This document shows, in pieces, positions 54,163 to 63,560 of a stretch of DNA of 64,000 nucleotides. Below the pieces are notes generated by a model, which saw nothing but the letters and a program-made list of their open reading frames with translations, searched no databases and was not told the DNA's origin. Each line of letters begins with the position of its first letter. Position 1 is the stretch's first letter. The position numbers and the translations under genes are program-made. Source of the stretch: Sphingomonas sp. (GTDB taxonomy: Bacteria; Pseudomonadota; Alphaproteobacteria; Sphingomonadales; Sphingomonadaceae); assembly GCA_003248865.1 (NCBI GenBank), contig QFPK01000007.1, positions 1-64,000 of the forward strand, given 5' to 3'.

Positions 54163-55515
54163 TTACTGTCCAGCCACGGTCATCCCGTCGATGCGGATGG
54201 TGGGGGCGTCGGTGGCGTGGCGGAATTCCAGATCGTTGGCCGGGATCAGCGCCTTGAACATGTCGCGCAGGTAGCCGGCGATGGTGGCCTCCGTCACCGG
54301 TTCCGCCAGCTGGCCGTTGCGGATGCGGAATCCGCCTGCACCTCGGCTGTAATCTCCGGTCAACAGATTGACTCCCATACCAATAAGTTCATTGATATAG
54401 AGGCCGTCCTTGATATCGGACATCAGCTTTTCCGGTGTCTGGCTGCCCGGCTCCAGCCAGAGGTTGGAGGTGGAGACGCCCGGTGGGCCGCTGCTGCCGC
54501 GACTGGCATGGCCGGTTGGGGCAAGGCCCAGCTGGCGGCCCGAGGCGCTGTCGACCAGCCAGCCGGTCAGCATCCCCTTGTCCACGATGGCGCGGGGACC
54601 GGTTGGCAGGCCTTCCGCATCGAATGCGCGCGAACGCAGGCCGCGTTGGCGATGCGGATCGTCCCGCACGACGATGTCGGGGCTGAACAGCGGGTCTCTC
54701 TCATGGCCCAGCACGAAGCTGGTCTTGCGGGCAATGGCGCTGCCGGTGATGGCGCCCAGCAGATGGCCGATCAGGCTGGCAGAAACGCGGCGGTCGAAGA
54801 TCACCGGCATCTGGCCGGTCGGCGCCTTCGCGGGGTTCAGCCGGGCCAGTGTGCGCTCGGCGGCGCGGCGGCCGACGGCGGCGGGCGATTCGAGGTCGGA
54901 CACATATCGGGCCTGATGCCATTCATAGTCGCGCTGCTTGTCCGCGCCGTCTCCGGCGATCACCACGGCCGAGGTGGAGACGGAGGTGCCGCGCGCCGCG
55001 CCCCGGAAGCCGTGCGAGGTGGCGAGCGCGGAGACGCTGAGGCCGGCGCTGGCGGAGCCGCCTTCGCTGTTGGTGATGCCCTTCACCGCGCGCGCCGTGT
55101 CTTCGGTCTCCAGTGCCATCGCTTTCAGCTGCGCAGGGCTGAGCGCTTCGGTGGCGGGATCGAACAGGTCGAAATCGGCGAAGGGGCCGCCGGCCAGAAG
55201 CTCGGCCGGGGCGAGCCCTGCGAATTTGTCCTCGGTTGCCTCCCGCGCCATGGCGATGGCGCGGTCCACCGCTTCGGAGAGCGCTGCTTTCGAGAGATCC
55301 GAGACGGACACCTGCGCCGAGCGGGCGCCCAGGAACAGGCGCAGGCCGATTTCCTCGCCTTCGGAGCGGCCGATGTCCTCCAGCTGGCCCAGCCGCACGC
55401 CGATTCCCAGTGAGGATTCGCCGAAATAAACGGCGTCGGCGCAGTCCGCGCCAGCCTTGCGGGCCAGAGAGAGCAGGAGATCAAGGCGCTCGAGCGCGGC
55501 ATCCGGTGTCAGCAT
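54163..55515 (-). CDS. pmbA: TldD/PmbA family protein (TldE/PmbA)
   Basis: Protein of 450 residues of the PmbA/TldE branch: LGIGVRLGQLEDIG and RLFLGARSAQVSVSDLS near the start, PVIFDRRVSASLIGHLL mid-way, and SRGAGGFRIRNGQ near the end. The branch lacks the zinc HExxxH of TldD and acts as its partner in a protease that processes modified peptides. TldD is not in this window. It follows ubiA by 9 bases. Confidence 0.9.
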   Translation of the reverse strand: MLTPDAALERLDLLLSLARKAGADCADAVYFGESSLGIGVRLGQLEDIGRSEGEEIGLRLFLGARSAQVSVSDLSKAALSEAVDRAIAMAREATEDKFAGLAPAELLAGGPFADFDLFDPATEALSPAQLKAMALETEDTARAVKGITNSEGGSASAGLSVSALATSHGFRGAARGTSVSTSAVVIAGDGADKQRDYEWHQARYVSDLESPAAVGRRAAERTLARLNPAKAPTGQMPVIFDRRVSASLIGHLLGAITGSAIARKTSFVLGHERDPLFSPDIVVRDDPHRQRGLRSRAFDAEGLPTGPRAIVDKGMLTGWLVDSASGRQLGLAPTGHASRGSSGPPGVSTSNLWLEPGSQTPEKLMSDIKDGLYINELIGMGVNLLTGDYSRGAGGFRIRNGQLAEPVTEATIAGYLRDMFKALIPANDLEFRHATDAPTIRIDGMTVAGQ

Positions 55516-55524
55516 ACGCCCGGC

Positions 55525-56430
55525 TTAGGCCGCGCGGGTGAAGGCGGCAAGCAGGATGGGCAGCAGCAGCAGGATGCCAGTCAGCTGGTTGGCGCGGAAG
55601 CGGCGCAGCGCCGAACCGACGTCGGCCGGGTCCAGCGTGAGCACCTGCCAGCCCAGATGCAGGGCGGCGGGGAGCAGCCCGACGAGGGGGACGACACTGC
55701 CTGTCCACCGCCACAGCCCGGCGCCAAGCAGGCCGGTGGTGAGGGCGTAGAATAGCGCGACTCCGACTTTCAGATGCGGTCCCAGCGCGCGCGCGGAGGA
55801 TTTTACCCCGGCCAGCGCGTCATCCTCCACATCCTGCGCCGCGTAGATGCTGTCATAGCCCAGCGTCCAGAAGAAGGCGGCGGCGAAGCAGAGCAGCATG
55901 GTCGGCAGATCGGCACGAAGGGCCGGCTCGGCCGCCGCCCAGCCCACCGGCAGGCCCCAGTTGAAGGTCAGGCCCAGCCAGGCCTGCGGCCACCAGGTGA
56001 TGCGCTTCATGAAGGGATAGGCCGCCACCAGCAGCAAGGAGGCGAGTGCCACCAGCTGGGCCTGAAAGGGTAGGGCCAGCAGTACGCCCAGCCCCACCAG
56101 CGACAGGGCGATCAGGAACGTCCATGCGCTGCTGAGCGAAATCGCGCCGCTTGCCACCGGCCGGTTCGCGGTGCGGGCCACCTGCGCATCCAGATCGCGG
56201 TCCACGATGTCGTTATAGACGCAACCGGCGGCGCGCATGGCGATGGCGCCAAGCAGGAACAGCGGCCACCAGCGCCACCAGCCGGCGGGCGGCGCAAGGA
56301 AGGCGCCGAACAGGCAGGGCCAGAACAGCAGCCAGATGCCGGCCGGCCGGTCGAACCGGGCCAGTCGGGCATAGAGGGCAGCGCGCGGTGGAAGACGATC
56401 CACCCAGGTCGGAAGCGCATCGGGCGTCAT
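55525..56430 (-). CDS. ubiA: 4-hydroxybenzoate polyprenyltransferase
   Basis: Protein of 301 residues with about eight transmembrane helices. The first Asp-rich motif is NDIVDRDLDAQVART, the second YDSIYAAQDVEDD. PVASGAIS and NWGLPVGW are also conserved. It attaches the isoprenoid tail to 4-hydroxybenzoate in ubiquinone synthesis, using products of IspA-type enzymes such as that at 38810. Confidence 0.95.
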   Translation of the reverse strand: MTPDALPTWVDRLPPRAALYARLARFDRPAGIWLLFWPCLFGAFLAPPAGWWRWWPLFLLGAIAMRAAGCVYNDIVDRDLDAQVARTANRPVASGAISLSSAWTFLIALSLVGLGVLLALPFQAQLVALASLLLVAAYPFMKRITWWPQAWLGLTFNWGLPVGWAAAEPALRADLPTMLLCFAAAFFWTLGYDSIYAAQDVEDDALAGVKSSARALGPHLKVGVALFYALTTGLLGAGLWRWTGSVVPLVGLLPAALHLGWQVLTLDPADVGSALRRFRANQLTGILLLLPILLAAFTRAA

Positions 56431-56495
56431 ACGGCCTGCCTTAGGCGATGCATGGCGTTGTTGACAGCGGCGGTTTTGGCGCCGAGCCTGCCGCC

Positions 56496-57269
56496 ATGCC
56501 GCTCGCCGATTATCAACAGGCGGATTTTTCCGACGGGCGATGGACGCGGCCGGTGTTCCGGCGCGGCGCGGGCCCCGCGGTGATCGTGATCCACGAAATT
56601 CCGGGGCTGCACCCGCAGGTTGTGGAGTTCGCGGACCGGCTGGTCGAGGCCGGGATGAGCGTGTTCATGCCGAGCCTGTTCGGAACGCCGGGCAGGCCGA
56701 TGAGTTCGCGCTACACGCTGGGCACGGTTGCGCAGTTGATCTGCATCCGGCGGGAATTCGCCATCTGGAACGGCGGGCGCACCAGCCCCTTCGTGGACTG
56801 GCTGCGGGCGCTGGCCCGCCATGCCCATGCCGAATGTGGCGGGCCCGGCGTGGGGGCGGTGGGCATGTGCTTCACCGGCGGCTTCGCGCTGGCGATGGCG
56901 ACGGATCCGTCCGTGGTGGCGCCTGTGTTGTCCCAGCCGTCGCTGCCGATTCGCCGCAGCCAGGCCGGAGAGATCGACATCTCGCCGGCGGATGTCGCCT
57001 GTGTCCGCGAACGTTTCGAGCGGGAGGATCTGACCGTGATGGGTCTGCGCTTCCGTGGCGACAGACTGGTGCCGGCCGAGCGATTCGCCCGCTACGCCAA
57101 GGAGATGGGCGACCGCTTTGTTCCCATCGAACTGGACGATGCCGATGCGAAGCCCGGCACCGGAATGGCCCCGCATTCGGTGCTGACTGTGCATTTGCCC
57201 CAAGGCGGCCCTGTGAAAGAAGCTGAGATCCGGGTCATCGGCTTTTTCAGGCAGCGGCTGGGGCTTTAG
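56496..57269 (+). CDS. Dienelactone-hydrolase family alpha/beta hydrolase
   Basis: Protein of 257 residues. VIVIHEIPGLHPQVVEFADRL is the family N-terminus, and the nucleophile is Cys in VGMCFTGGFAL, as in dienelactone hydrolases; His lies in MAPHSVLT. I chose the ATG at 56496; one at 56448 would add 16 residues unlike the family. The substrate is unknown, and no aromatic-ring cleavage genes are nearby. Confidence 0.8.
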   Translation: MPLADYQQADFSDGRWTRPVFRRGAGPAVIVIHEIPGLHPQVVEFADRLVEAGMSVFMPSLFGTPGRPMSSRYTLGTVAQLICIRREFAIWNGGRTSPFVDWLRALARHAHAECGGPGVGAVGMCFTGGFALAMATDPSVVAPVLSQPSLPIRRSQAGEIDISPADVACVRERFEREDLTVMGLRFRGDRLVPAERFARYAKEMGDRFVPIELDDADAKPGTGMAPHSVLTVHLPQGGPVKEAEIRVIGFFRQRLGL

Positions 57270-57300
57270 GCTTCAGGCAGCGCCGGCGGCGCAGGCCGCC

Positions 57301-59076
57301 TTATGCGGCAACGTCGAACGGAACGATCTCGCCCGAGAGATAGAGTTGGCGGGCCTTCACCCGGCTGAGCTTGCCGGACGAGGTGCGGGGCAGGGTGCGC
57401 GGCGGCACCAGTTCCACCACGCAGTTCATGCCGGTGATGGCACGGACCTTGGTGCGGATCGCATCCTTCAGGCGGGCGCGCTCGTCCGTGTCGGTGGTGC
57501 GGCACTGCACCAGCACGGCCGGGGCTTCCTCGCCCTGCGGCGTGGTGATGGAAAAGGCGGCGATGTCGCCGGCCTTGAAGCCTTCAAGCTGCTCGATCGC
57601 CCATTCGATATCCTGCGGCCAGTGGTTCTTGCCGTTCAGGATGATCATGTCCTTGGCGCGGCCAACGATGAAGATATGGCCATCCACCAGATAACCCATG
57701 TCGCCAGTGTCCAGCCAGCCGTCGGGGGACAGGCAGGCGGCGGTGGCTTCCGGATCGCGGAAATAGCCCTGCATGATGCCTTCGCCCTTCACCAGCACGC
57801 GGCCGATCTGGCGATCGGGCAGCACCTTGCCGGCGCTGTCGCGGATTTCGATGGTGAGGCCGTGCACAGCTACGCCGCAATCGACGATGGCGCGGTAACG
57901 GACGGGTTTTGCGGGGTCTGAAGAACTGTCTGCAAATCCTTCGCCTGCAAGGCGTTTTTCATCGATCAGGTCGCAGACGATGCCCTGGCCGGCGGGTGCC
58001 ACGGACACAGCCAGCGTCGCTTCGGCGAGGCCGTAGCTGGGCGTGAAGGCTTCGGCCCGGAAACCGGCGGGGGCGAATGCATCGACGAAAGCCTGGCAGA
58101 TATCCGGGCGGATCATGTCCGCGCCGTTGCCGGCGATCTTCCAGCGGCTGAGATCGAAGCGGCCTTCCACGTCGGTCTGCGTGGAGACGCGGCGGGCGCA
58201 GATGTCATAGCCGAAGGTCGGCGAGTAGGAGAGGCTGTTGCCCGGGTTGCGGCTGATCAGGGTGAGCCAGCTGAGCGGGCGGCGGGCGAAATCGTCGGTG
58301 GCAATGAAGTCGACCGACAGCTGCACTGCCATCGGCGACAGGAAGGTGCCGACGAGGCCCATGTCGTGATACCAGGGCAGCCAGCTGATGCCGCGATCGC
58401 CGACAGCCAGCTTCATGCTGAGTGCGTGGCCCGTGAGGTTCGCCATTACGGCGCGGTGGGTCACGGCGACCCCGTGCGGGAAGCGCGTGGAACCGCTGCT
58501 GTATTGCAGATAGGCGATCGCATCCGGGTTGGCGGCGGGAATCTCTGCGGCGGGGGCGGGGAGCAGCTCGAACTCGGCCCAGCCCAGCGCGGGGGCAAGC
58601 CCGTCCGCCGCTTCGGCGAACATCGATTTTAGGCTGTCCGGCCCCAGCACCAGCACGGGGTCGCAGCTGCTGAGCTGCACGCGAATCTGTTCCACATAGG
58701 CTTGGCGACCGCCGAAGCTGGTGGGCAGCGGCAGCGGCACCGGCAGAACGCCGGCATAGAGGGCCGCATAAAAGACGGCCGCGAATTCGGCACCGGTTTC
58801 GGCGATCAGCGCGACACGGTCGCCCGGCTGCACGCCATGGGCAATCAGGCGCAGGGCATGGGCACGCGCGGTTTCGCGCAGCTCCGCATAGGGCAGCACC
58901 CGCACCAGATTGGCCCGGGCGTCATGGAAATTATAGCCGGTCGCCCCCGTGGCAGCGTAGTCCAGCGCTTCGGTGAGCGTCTGGTAACGGCCTGTCACGA
59001 AAGGGATTCCGGACAGAAGGGGGGTCGGCGTCAGCTCGGCGGGGGCCGGGGTGTTGGTGGCGTCGTCCACGGTCAT
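57301..59076 (-). CDS. Fatty acyl-AMP ligase
   Basis: Protein of 591 residues of the FAAL branch of the ANL superfamily: LQYSSGSTRFPHGVAVTH, WLPWYHDMGLVGTFLSP, PSYGLAEATLAVS and the late LPRTSSGKLSR with the catalytic Lys. FAALs pass acyl-adenylates to acyl carrier proteins rather than CoA, typically to start lipopeptide or polyketide synthesis. No carrier protein or synthase lies in this window, so its acceptor must be encoded elsewhere. Confidence 0.85.
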   Translation of the reverse strand: MTVDDATNTPAPAELTPTPLLSGIPFVTGRYQTLTEALDYAATGATGYNFHDARANLVRVLPYAELRETARAHALRLIAHGVQPGDRVALIAETGAEFAAVFYAALYAGVLPVPLPLPTSFGGRQAYVEQIRVQLSSCDPVLVLGPDSLKSMFAEAADGLAPALGWAEFELLPAPAAEIPAANPDAIAYLQYSSGSTRFPHGVAVTHRAVMANLTGHALSMKLAVGDRGISWLPWYHDMGLVGTFLSPMAVQLSVDFIATDDFARRPLSWLTLISRNPGNSLSYSPTFGYDICARRVSTQTDVEGRFDLSRWKIAGNGADMIRPDICQAFVDAFAPAGFRAEAFTPSYGLAEATLAVSVAPAGQGIVCDLIDEKRLAGEGFADSSSDPAKPVRYRAIVDCGVAVHGLTIEIRDSAGKVLPDRQIGRVLVKGEGIMQGYFRDPEATAACLSPDGWLDTGDMGYLVDGHIFIVGRAKDMIILNGKNHWPQDIEWAIEQLEGFKAGDIAAFSITTPQGEEAPAVLVQCRTTDTDERARLKDAIRTKVRAITGMNCVVELVPPRTLPRTSSGKLSRVKARQLYLSGEIVPFDVAA

Positions 59077-59232
59077 TCCAGATCAAGGCCTCTCTTCGGG
59101 CAGCAGGCGTGCGACTTGCCGGAACCCGGCCTGGCATCTTCGGCCCATAGCATGGTTAGCGGCAGCCTGCATGCCGCCAATGAACCCGCTAGTGGTTCAA
59201 AACAGGCCCGAACTGTGGCAGCAAGGTGGCAA

Positions 59233-59769
59233 ATGGGCCCCGACAGACGCGCCAAAGGGCCACGCAAGCCCCCGCCTCCGCTGGATCAGGCGGCGCTGGA
59301 GGCGATTGCGTTGCGCTATCTAGAGCGATTCCAGACCAGCCGTGCCCGGTTGCTGCGCCTGCTGAATCAGAAAATCCGCCAGCGGGGCTGGAAGGAGGGG
59401 GCCTCGGCGCCCGATGTCGAAGCCATTGCGGCAAAGATGGTGGGGCTGGGCTATGTGAACGATGCCGCCTTCGCCGAAGCGCGCACGCGCGGGCTGGCTC
59501 GGCGCGGCATAGGCGCCGGGCGGGTGCAGGCGAGCCTGAGCGCCTATGGGATCGACGCCGAAACCCGCGCAGCCGTGCTGGAGGGGCATGATCCCTGGGC
59601 TGCAGCACTGGATTTCGCCCGCCGCAAGCGGCTGGGGCCGTTCGGTCCGCCGATCAGCGACCCGAAGCAGCGCAACCGGCAGCTGGGGGCATTCGCGCGC
59701 GCCGGGCATCCGCATGGGCTGGCGAATCGGATACTGGCGGCGCGCAGCGAGGATGAGTTGCAGGATTAG
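59233..59769 (+). CDS. recX: RecX-family regulator
   Basis: Protein of 178 residues made mostly of three-helix repeats, as in RecX: ALRYLERFQTSRARLLRLL, then AAKMVGLGYVNDAAFAEA and GRVQASLSAYGI, with a basic C-terminal part. RecX proteins restrain RecA filaments. recA is not adjacent. The gene begins after a 156-base gap from the divergent FAAL and overlaps tyrA convergently by 4 bases. Confidence 0.8.
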   Translation: MGPDRRAKGPRKPPPPLDQAALEAIALRYLERFQTSRARLLRLLNQKIRQRGWKEGASAPDVEAIAAKMVGLGYVNDAAFAEARTRGLARRGIGAGRVQASLSAYGIDAETRAAVLEGHDPWAAALDFARRKRLGPFGPPISDPKQRNRQLGAFARAGHPHGLANRILAARSEDELQD

Positions 59770-60674
59770 TGTTTGCGGCCGAAATCCGGGTCGGCCGTGT
59801 CCTGCCCCGCATCGATGATGGCGCGGCGGATATCGCGGGACTGGGTGAAGCGCTGGAACAGCGCATCGCCTTCGCCCCAGCGGATCGCGCGTTGCAGCAC
59901 CGCCAGATCTTCGCTCACGCGGCCCAGCACCTCCAGCACCGCATCCTTGTTGGTGAGGAACACGTCCCGCCACATGGTCGGGTCCGATGCGGCGATGCGG
60001 GTGAAATCGCGGAAGCCGCCCGCCGAGTATTTGATGACCTCGCCGCGCGTCACGCCTTCCAGATCGGCGGCGGTGCCCACGATGGAATAGGCGATCAGGT
60101 GGGGGATATGGCTGGTGACGGCCAGCACCAGATCATGGTGGCGCGGCTCCATCAGATCGACCTTCGAGCCGAGGCGGCGCCAGAATTCGGAGAGGCGGGC
60201 GACCGCGGTTTCATCGGCGCCGGGCGGGGGGGTGATGATGCACCAGCGGCCCTCGAACAGCGTCGGGAAGCCGGCATCCGGGCCGGATCGTTCGGTGCCC
60301 GCCACCGGGTGGGCGGGGATCAGATGGATGCTCTCAGGCAGCAGCGGGCCGAGTGCATCGATCACGATCTGCTTGGCGGAGCCGACGTCCGAAATCACGG
60401 CGCCGGCCGCGAGCTCGGGCGCGATTTCCGCGCCCACGCTTGCAAAGGCACCCAGCGGGACCGCCAGCACTACCAGATCGGCATCCACCACGGCCGCGCC
60501 CGGCGAATCCGCGACATCGTCCACGATGTCCAGCTGGCTTACCCGTTCGCGCACAGCCGGGTCGGCATCGGTGCCCGTAATGTGTACGGTCGGCATGTTC
60601 GCCCGGATCGCGCGCGCCAGGCTGGAGCCGATCAGCCCCAGCCCGATGATGGACACGCGCGCGAAGGGCAGCAT
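59766..60674 (-). CDS. tyrA: Prephenate/arogenate dehydrogenase
   Basis: Protein of 302 residues. The NAD-binding loop is IIGLGLIGSSLAR; ISDVGSAKQ and HLIPAHPVAGTERSGPDAG are the conserved substrate segments, with HDLVLAVTSHIPHLIAYS later. It forms 4-hydroxyphenylpyruvate or tyrosine. It lies directly behind hisC with a one-base overlap, a common pairing, since HisC-type enzymes can also transaminate aromatic precursors. Confidence 0.93.
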   Translation of the reverse strand: MLPFARVSIIGLGLIGSSLARAIRANMPTVHITGTDADPAVRERVSQLDIVDDVADSPGAAVVDADLVVLAVPLGAFASVGAEIAPELAAGAVISDVGSAKQIVIDALGPLLPESIHLIPAHPVAGTERSGPDAGFPTLFEGRWCIITPPPGADETAVARLSEFWRRLGSKVDLMEPRHHDLVLAVTSHIPHLIAYSIVGTAADLEGVTRGEVIKYSAGGFRDFTRIAASDPTMWRDVFLTNKDAVLEVLGRVSEDLAVLQRAIRWGEGDALFQRFTQSRDIRRAIIDAGQDTADPDFGRKH

Positions 60675-61774
60675 CAGGCGTCGGCCGCGAGGTCGTTCAG
60701 CGCGTCGATCACGCCGCCGGTCTCATCCGCCGTGCCGATGGAGATGCGTACGGCATGTGGCAGGCCCTGGCCCGGCAGCCAGCGCGTCATGAAGCCGCGC
60801 TTGGCCAGCCCCTTGTAGACCAGTTCCGCCGTGAGCGGGCCGGTTTCAGGGCAGGTCATCAGGATGAAATTGCCTTCGGACGGAACGGCGGTGAAGCCCT
60901 TGTTGCCCAGCCGGCCGATGGCGGCGGCCAGCCGTTCGCGCTGTTCGCGGTTCCAGGCCCGGCAGCGGGCGACGAAATCCTGATCGTCGATGGCGGCTTC
61001 GGCGGCCGCCAGTGCGGGCACGGAAATGGGGAAGGGGGCGCGCACGCGGTTGATTTCCGCAATGATCGCAGCCGGGCCGGTCGCCCAGCCCACGCGCAGC
61101 CCACCCAGCCCGTAGATCTTGGAGAAGGTTCGGGTGACGAGCACATTGTTGCTGCTCTGCGCCAGCGCGAGCCCGCCGTCCGGGTCGGCCTCGTCCAGAT
61201 ATTCGGCATAGGCCTGATCGACCACCAGCAGGATATCGTGGCGAAGCCCGGCGTGCAGCCGTGCCACTTCGCTGGCCGGGATCATGGTGCCGGTGGGGTT
61301 GTTGGGGTTGGCGAGATAGACGATGCGCGTATCAGCCCTGACGGTCGACAGGATCGCGTCGATGTCGGCGGTGTAGGCAACGTCAGGCGCGGCCAGCGGC
61401 TCGGCGCCGGCGCGGCGCGCGGCGATCGGATAGACCATGAAGCCGTGGTTCACATAGACCACGCTGTCGCCGGGCTTGCAGTAGATCTGCGGCAGCAGCT
61501 GCAGGATCTCGTCCGATCCGGTGCCGCAAACCACGAGATCCGGGTTCAGCCCGTGCAGCGCGGCGATCTTGTGGCGCAGCGTTTCGGCGGTGCCGTCCGG
61601 ATAGCGGTTGGAACCGTCGGCCGCATTCGCCAGCGCCTGCAGCGCGAGCGGGCTGGCGCCCCAGGGGTTCTCGTTGGAGGAGAGCTTCACCGGTTTCACT
61701 TTGCCGCCGCCGGCCGAGCCGGGCTTATAGGCTTCGATCTGGGTGATCCATGGATTGGGGGTCGGTCCGTTCAT
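60674..61774 (-). CDS. hisC: Histidinol-phosphate aminotransferase
   Basis: Protein of 366 residues, PLP fold type I. KLSSNENPWGASP binds substrate and phosphate, NPNNPTGTMIP is the conserved loop, and the PLP lysine lies in RTFSKIYGLGGLRVGWA. It acts in histidine synthesis and, in alphaproteobacteria with this gene order, probably also in tyrosine and phenylalanine synthesis. Confidence 0.93.
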   Translation of the reverse strand: MNGPTPNPWITQIEAYKPGSAGGGKVKPVKLSSNENPWGASPLALQALANAADGSNRYPDGTAETLRHKIAALHGLNPDLVVCGTGSDEILQLLPQIYCKPGDSVVYVNHGFMVYPIAARRAGAEPLAAPDVAYTADIDAILSTVRADTRIVYLANPNNPTGTMIPASEVARLHAGLRHDILLVVDQAYAEYLDEADPDGGLALAQSSNNVLVTRTFSKIYGLGGLRVGWATGPAAIIAEINRVRAPFPISVPALAAAEAAIDDQDFVARCRAWNREQRERLAAAIGRLGNKGFTAVPSEGNFILMTCPETGPLTAELVYKGLAKRGFMTRWLPGQGLPHAVRISIGTADETGGVIDALNDLAADA

Positions 61775-61860
61775 GGGCGTTGCCGTTAGGGCGCATGAGC
61801 TTGCGGAGCAAGAGCAGGGGCTTTGCGGGGCAGCCCCTGCCTGCTAGGCGCTGCCCTTCC

Positions 61861-62976
61861 ATGTCGCCCAAGGTCGCCCATCACAGCCTCCGCCTGCCCG
61901 CAGACCTGCCGCTGGACAGCGGGCAGACGCTGCCGCGCCCGGCGATCGCCTTCGAGACGATCGGCGAGCTGAATGCCGACAAGAGCAACGCCATCCTGAT
62001 CTGCCATGCGCTGACGGGGGACCAGTATGTGGCGAGCCAGCATCCGCTGACGGGGAAGCCCGGCTGGTGGCTGCGCATGGTGGGGCCGGGAAAACCCATT
62101 GATCCCGAACGGCATTTCATCATCTGCACCAATGTGATCGGCGGCTGCATGGGCAGCGAGGGCCCGGCGAGCCCGCATCCGGACGACGGCAAGCCCTGGG
62201 CGTTGCGCTTCCCGGTGATCACCATCGCCGACATGGTGCGGGCGCAGGCGGGCCTGCTGGACATGCTGGGGGTGGAGACGCTGCTGGCTGTCGTGGGCGG
62301 CTCCATGGGCGGGATGCAGGCGATGCAATGGGCGGCCAGCTACCCGGATCGGCTGCGCTCGGTGCTGGTGATCGCCAGCGCGGCGCGGCACAGCGCGCAG
62401 AACATCGCCTTCCATGAAGTGGGGCGGCAGGCGATCATGGCCGACCCGAAGTGGAAGGGTGGGGCCTATGGCGCGGGCGAAGGGCCGGCCAAGGGGCTGG
62501 CTGTCGCGCGGATGGCGGCGCACATCACCTATCTGTCGGAAGCTGGGCTGACGGAGAAGTTCGGGCGGCATTTGCAGCAGGGCACGGTGAAGAGCTTCGG
62601 CTTCGATGCCGATTTCCAGGTGGAGAGCTACCTGCGCCACCAGGGGATGAGCTTTGTCGACCGGTTCGACGCCAACGCCTATCTCTATATCACGCGCGCG
62701 CTGGATTATTTCGATTTGGCAGAGGGTTATGGCGGGACGCTCGCACGGGCATTCGAGGCGACCTCCGCCCGTTTCTGCGTGATTTCGTTCGACAGCGACT
62801 GGCTTTATCCCACCGCTGAATCGCGGCGGATCGTGCAGGCGCTGGTCGCTGCCGGGCGCCATGCCAGCTTCGTGGAACTGAAAAGCCCCTTCGGCCATGA
62901 CGCCTTCCTGCTGGATACGCCGGGGCTGACGGATGTGGTGGACGGCTTCCTGAAGGCCGTGGAACAGGAACCGTGA
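61861..62976 (+). CDS. metX: Homoserine O-acetyltransferase
   Basis: Protein of 371 residues of the MetX alpha/beta-hydrolase family: ICHALTGDQ, CTNVIGGCMGSEGP, nucleophile Ser in VGGSMGGMQAMQWA, Asp in DSDWLYP and His in FGHDAFLLD. I chose the ATG at 61861 since upstream in-frame Met codons add non-family residues. A 9-bp hairpin (GCAGGGGCT/AGCCCCTGC, 61814-61840) lies in the leader. It begins methionine synthesis with MetW. Confidence 0.93.
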   Translation: MSPKVAHHSLRLPADLPLDSGQTLPRPAIAFETIGELNADKSNAILICHALTGDQYVASQHPLTGKPGWWLRMVGPGKPIDPERHFIICTNVIGGCMGSEGPASPHPDDGKPWALRFPVITIADMVRAQAGLLDMLGVETLLAVVGGSMGGMQAMQWAASYPDRLRSVLVIASAARHSAQNIAFHEVGRQAIMADPKWKGGAYGAGEGPAKGLAVARMAAHITYLSEAGLTEKFGRHLQQGTVKSFGFDADFQVESYLRHQGMSFVDRFDANAYLYITRALDYFDLAEGYGGTLARAFEATSARFCVISFDSDWLYPTAESRRIVQALVAAGRHASFVELKSPFGHDAFLLDTPGLTDVVDGFLKAVEQEP

Positions 62977-63560
62977 GCGAGCTGACCATCCGGCTGAAGC
63001 AGGTGGCGGACCAGATTCCGGCGGGCGCCTCCGTGCTGGACGTGGGTTGTTCGGACGGCCGGCTGCTCGCCTGGCTGCGCGACGTGCGGCAGGTGGACGG
63101 CCGCGGCATCGAGATCGACGCCGAGCGGGTAGCGGCTGCGGTCGCCCGCGGACTTTCGGTGGTGCAGGGCGATGCCACCCATGATCTGGCGGCGTTCCCA
63201 AGCGCGTCTGTCGATTATGCCGTGTTGTCGGAGACGCTGCAGGCGATGGATGCGCCGCACAAGGTGCTGGCGGAATTGGTGCGAATCGGGCGGCGTGCCG
63301 TGGTGGCCTTCCCCAATTTCGGTCACTGGCAGGTGAGGGCGCATCTGGCGCTGAAGGGGCGGATGCCGATGACGCGCACGCTGCCGATCAGCTGGTATGA
63401 AAGTGAGAATATCCATTTCTGCACCATCGCCGATTTCAAGGCGCTGGCCGCCGACATGGGGCTGACGATCGAGCGCGAGGCCTATCTGAGCGGCGATGTG
63501 CGGATCAGCAGCTGGCCCAATCTGCGCGCCGACCACGCGCTGTTCGTGCTTTCAAAATAA
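62973..63560 (+). CDS. metW: Methionine biosynthesis protein MetW
   Basis: Protein of 195 residues starting at GTG that overlaps the metX TGA (GTGA). A methyltransferase fold is seen: SVLDVGCSDGRLL binds S-adenosylmethionine, then VVQGDATHDL, VLSETLQAMDAP and FPNFGHWQVR. MetW works with MetX; the constant pairing supports the call. Its end overlaps the convergent Nramp gene by 9 bases. Confidence 0.93.
   Translation: MSELTIRLKQVADQIPAGASVLDVGCSDGRLLAWLRDVRQVDGRGIEIDAERVAAAVARGLSVVQGDATHDLAAFPSASVDYAVLSETLQAMDAPHKVLAELVRIGRRAVVAFPNFGHWQVRAHLALKGRMPMTRTLPISWYESENIHFCTIADFKALAADMGLTIEREAYLSGDVRISSWPNLRADHALFVLSK

Noticed and set aside
61775..61860. SAM riboswitch before metX
   Set aside because: A 9-bp hairpin exists, but the conserved SAM-II pseudoknot sequences are not visible and the leader is short.
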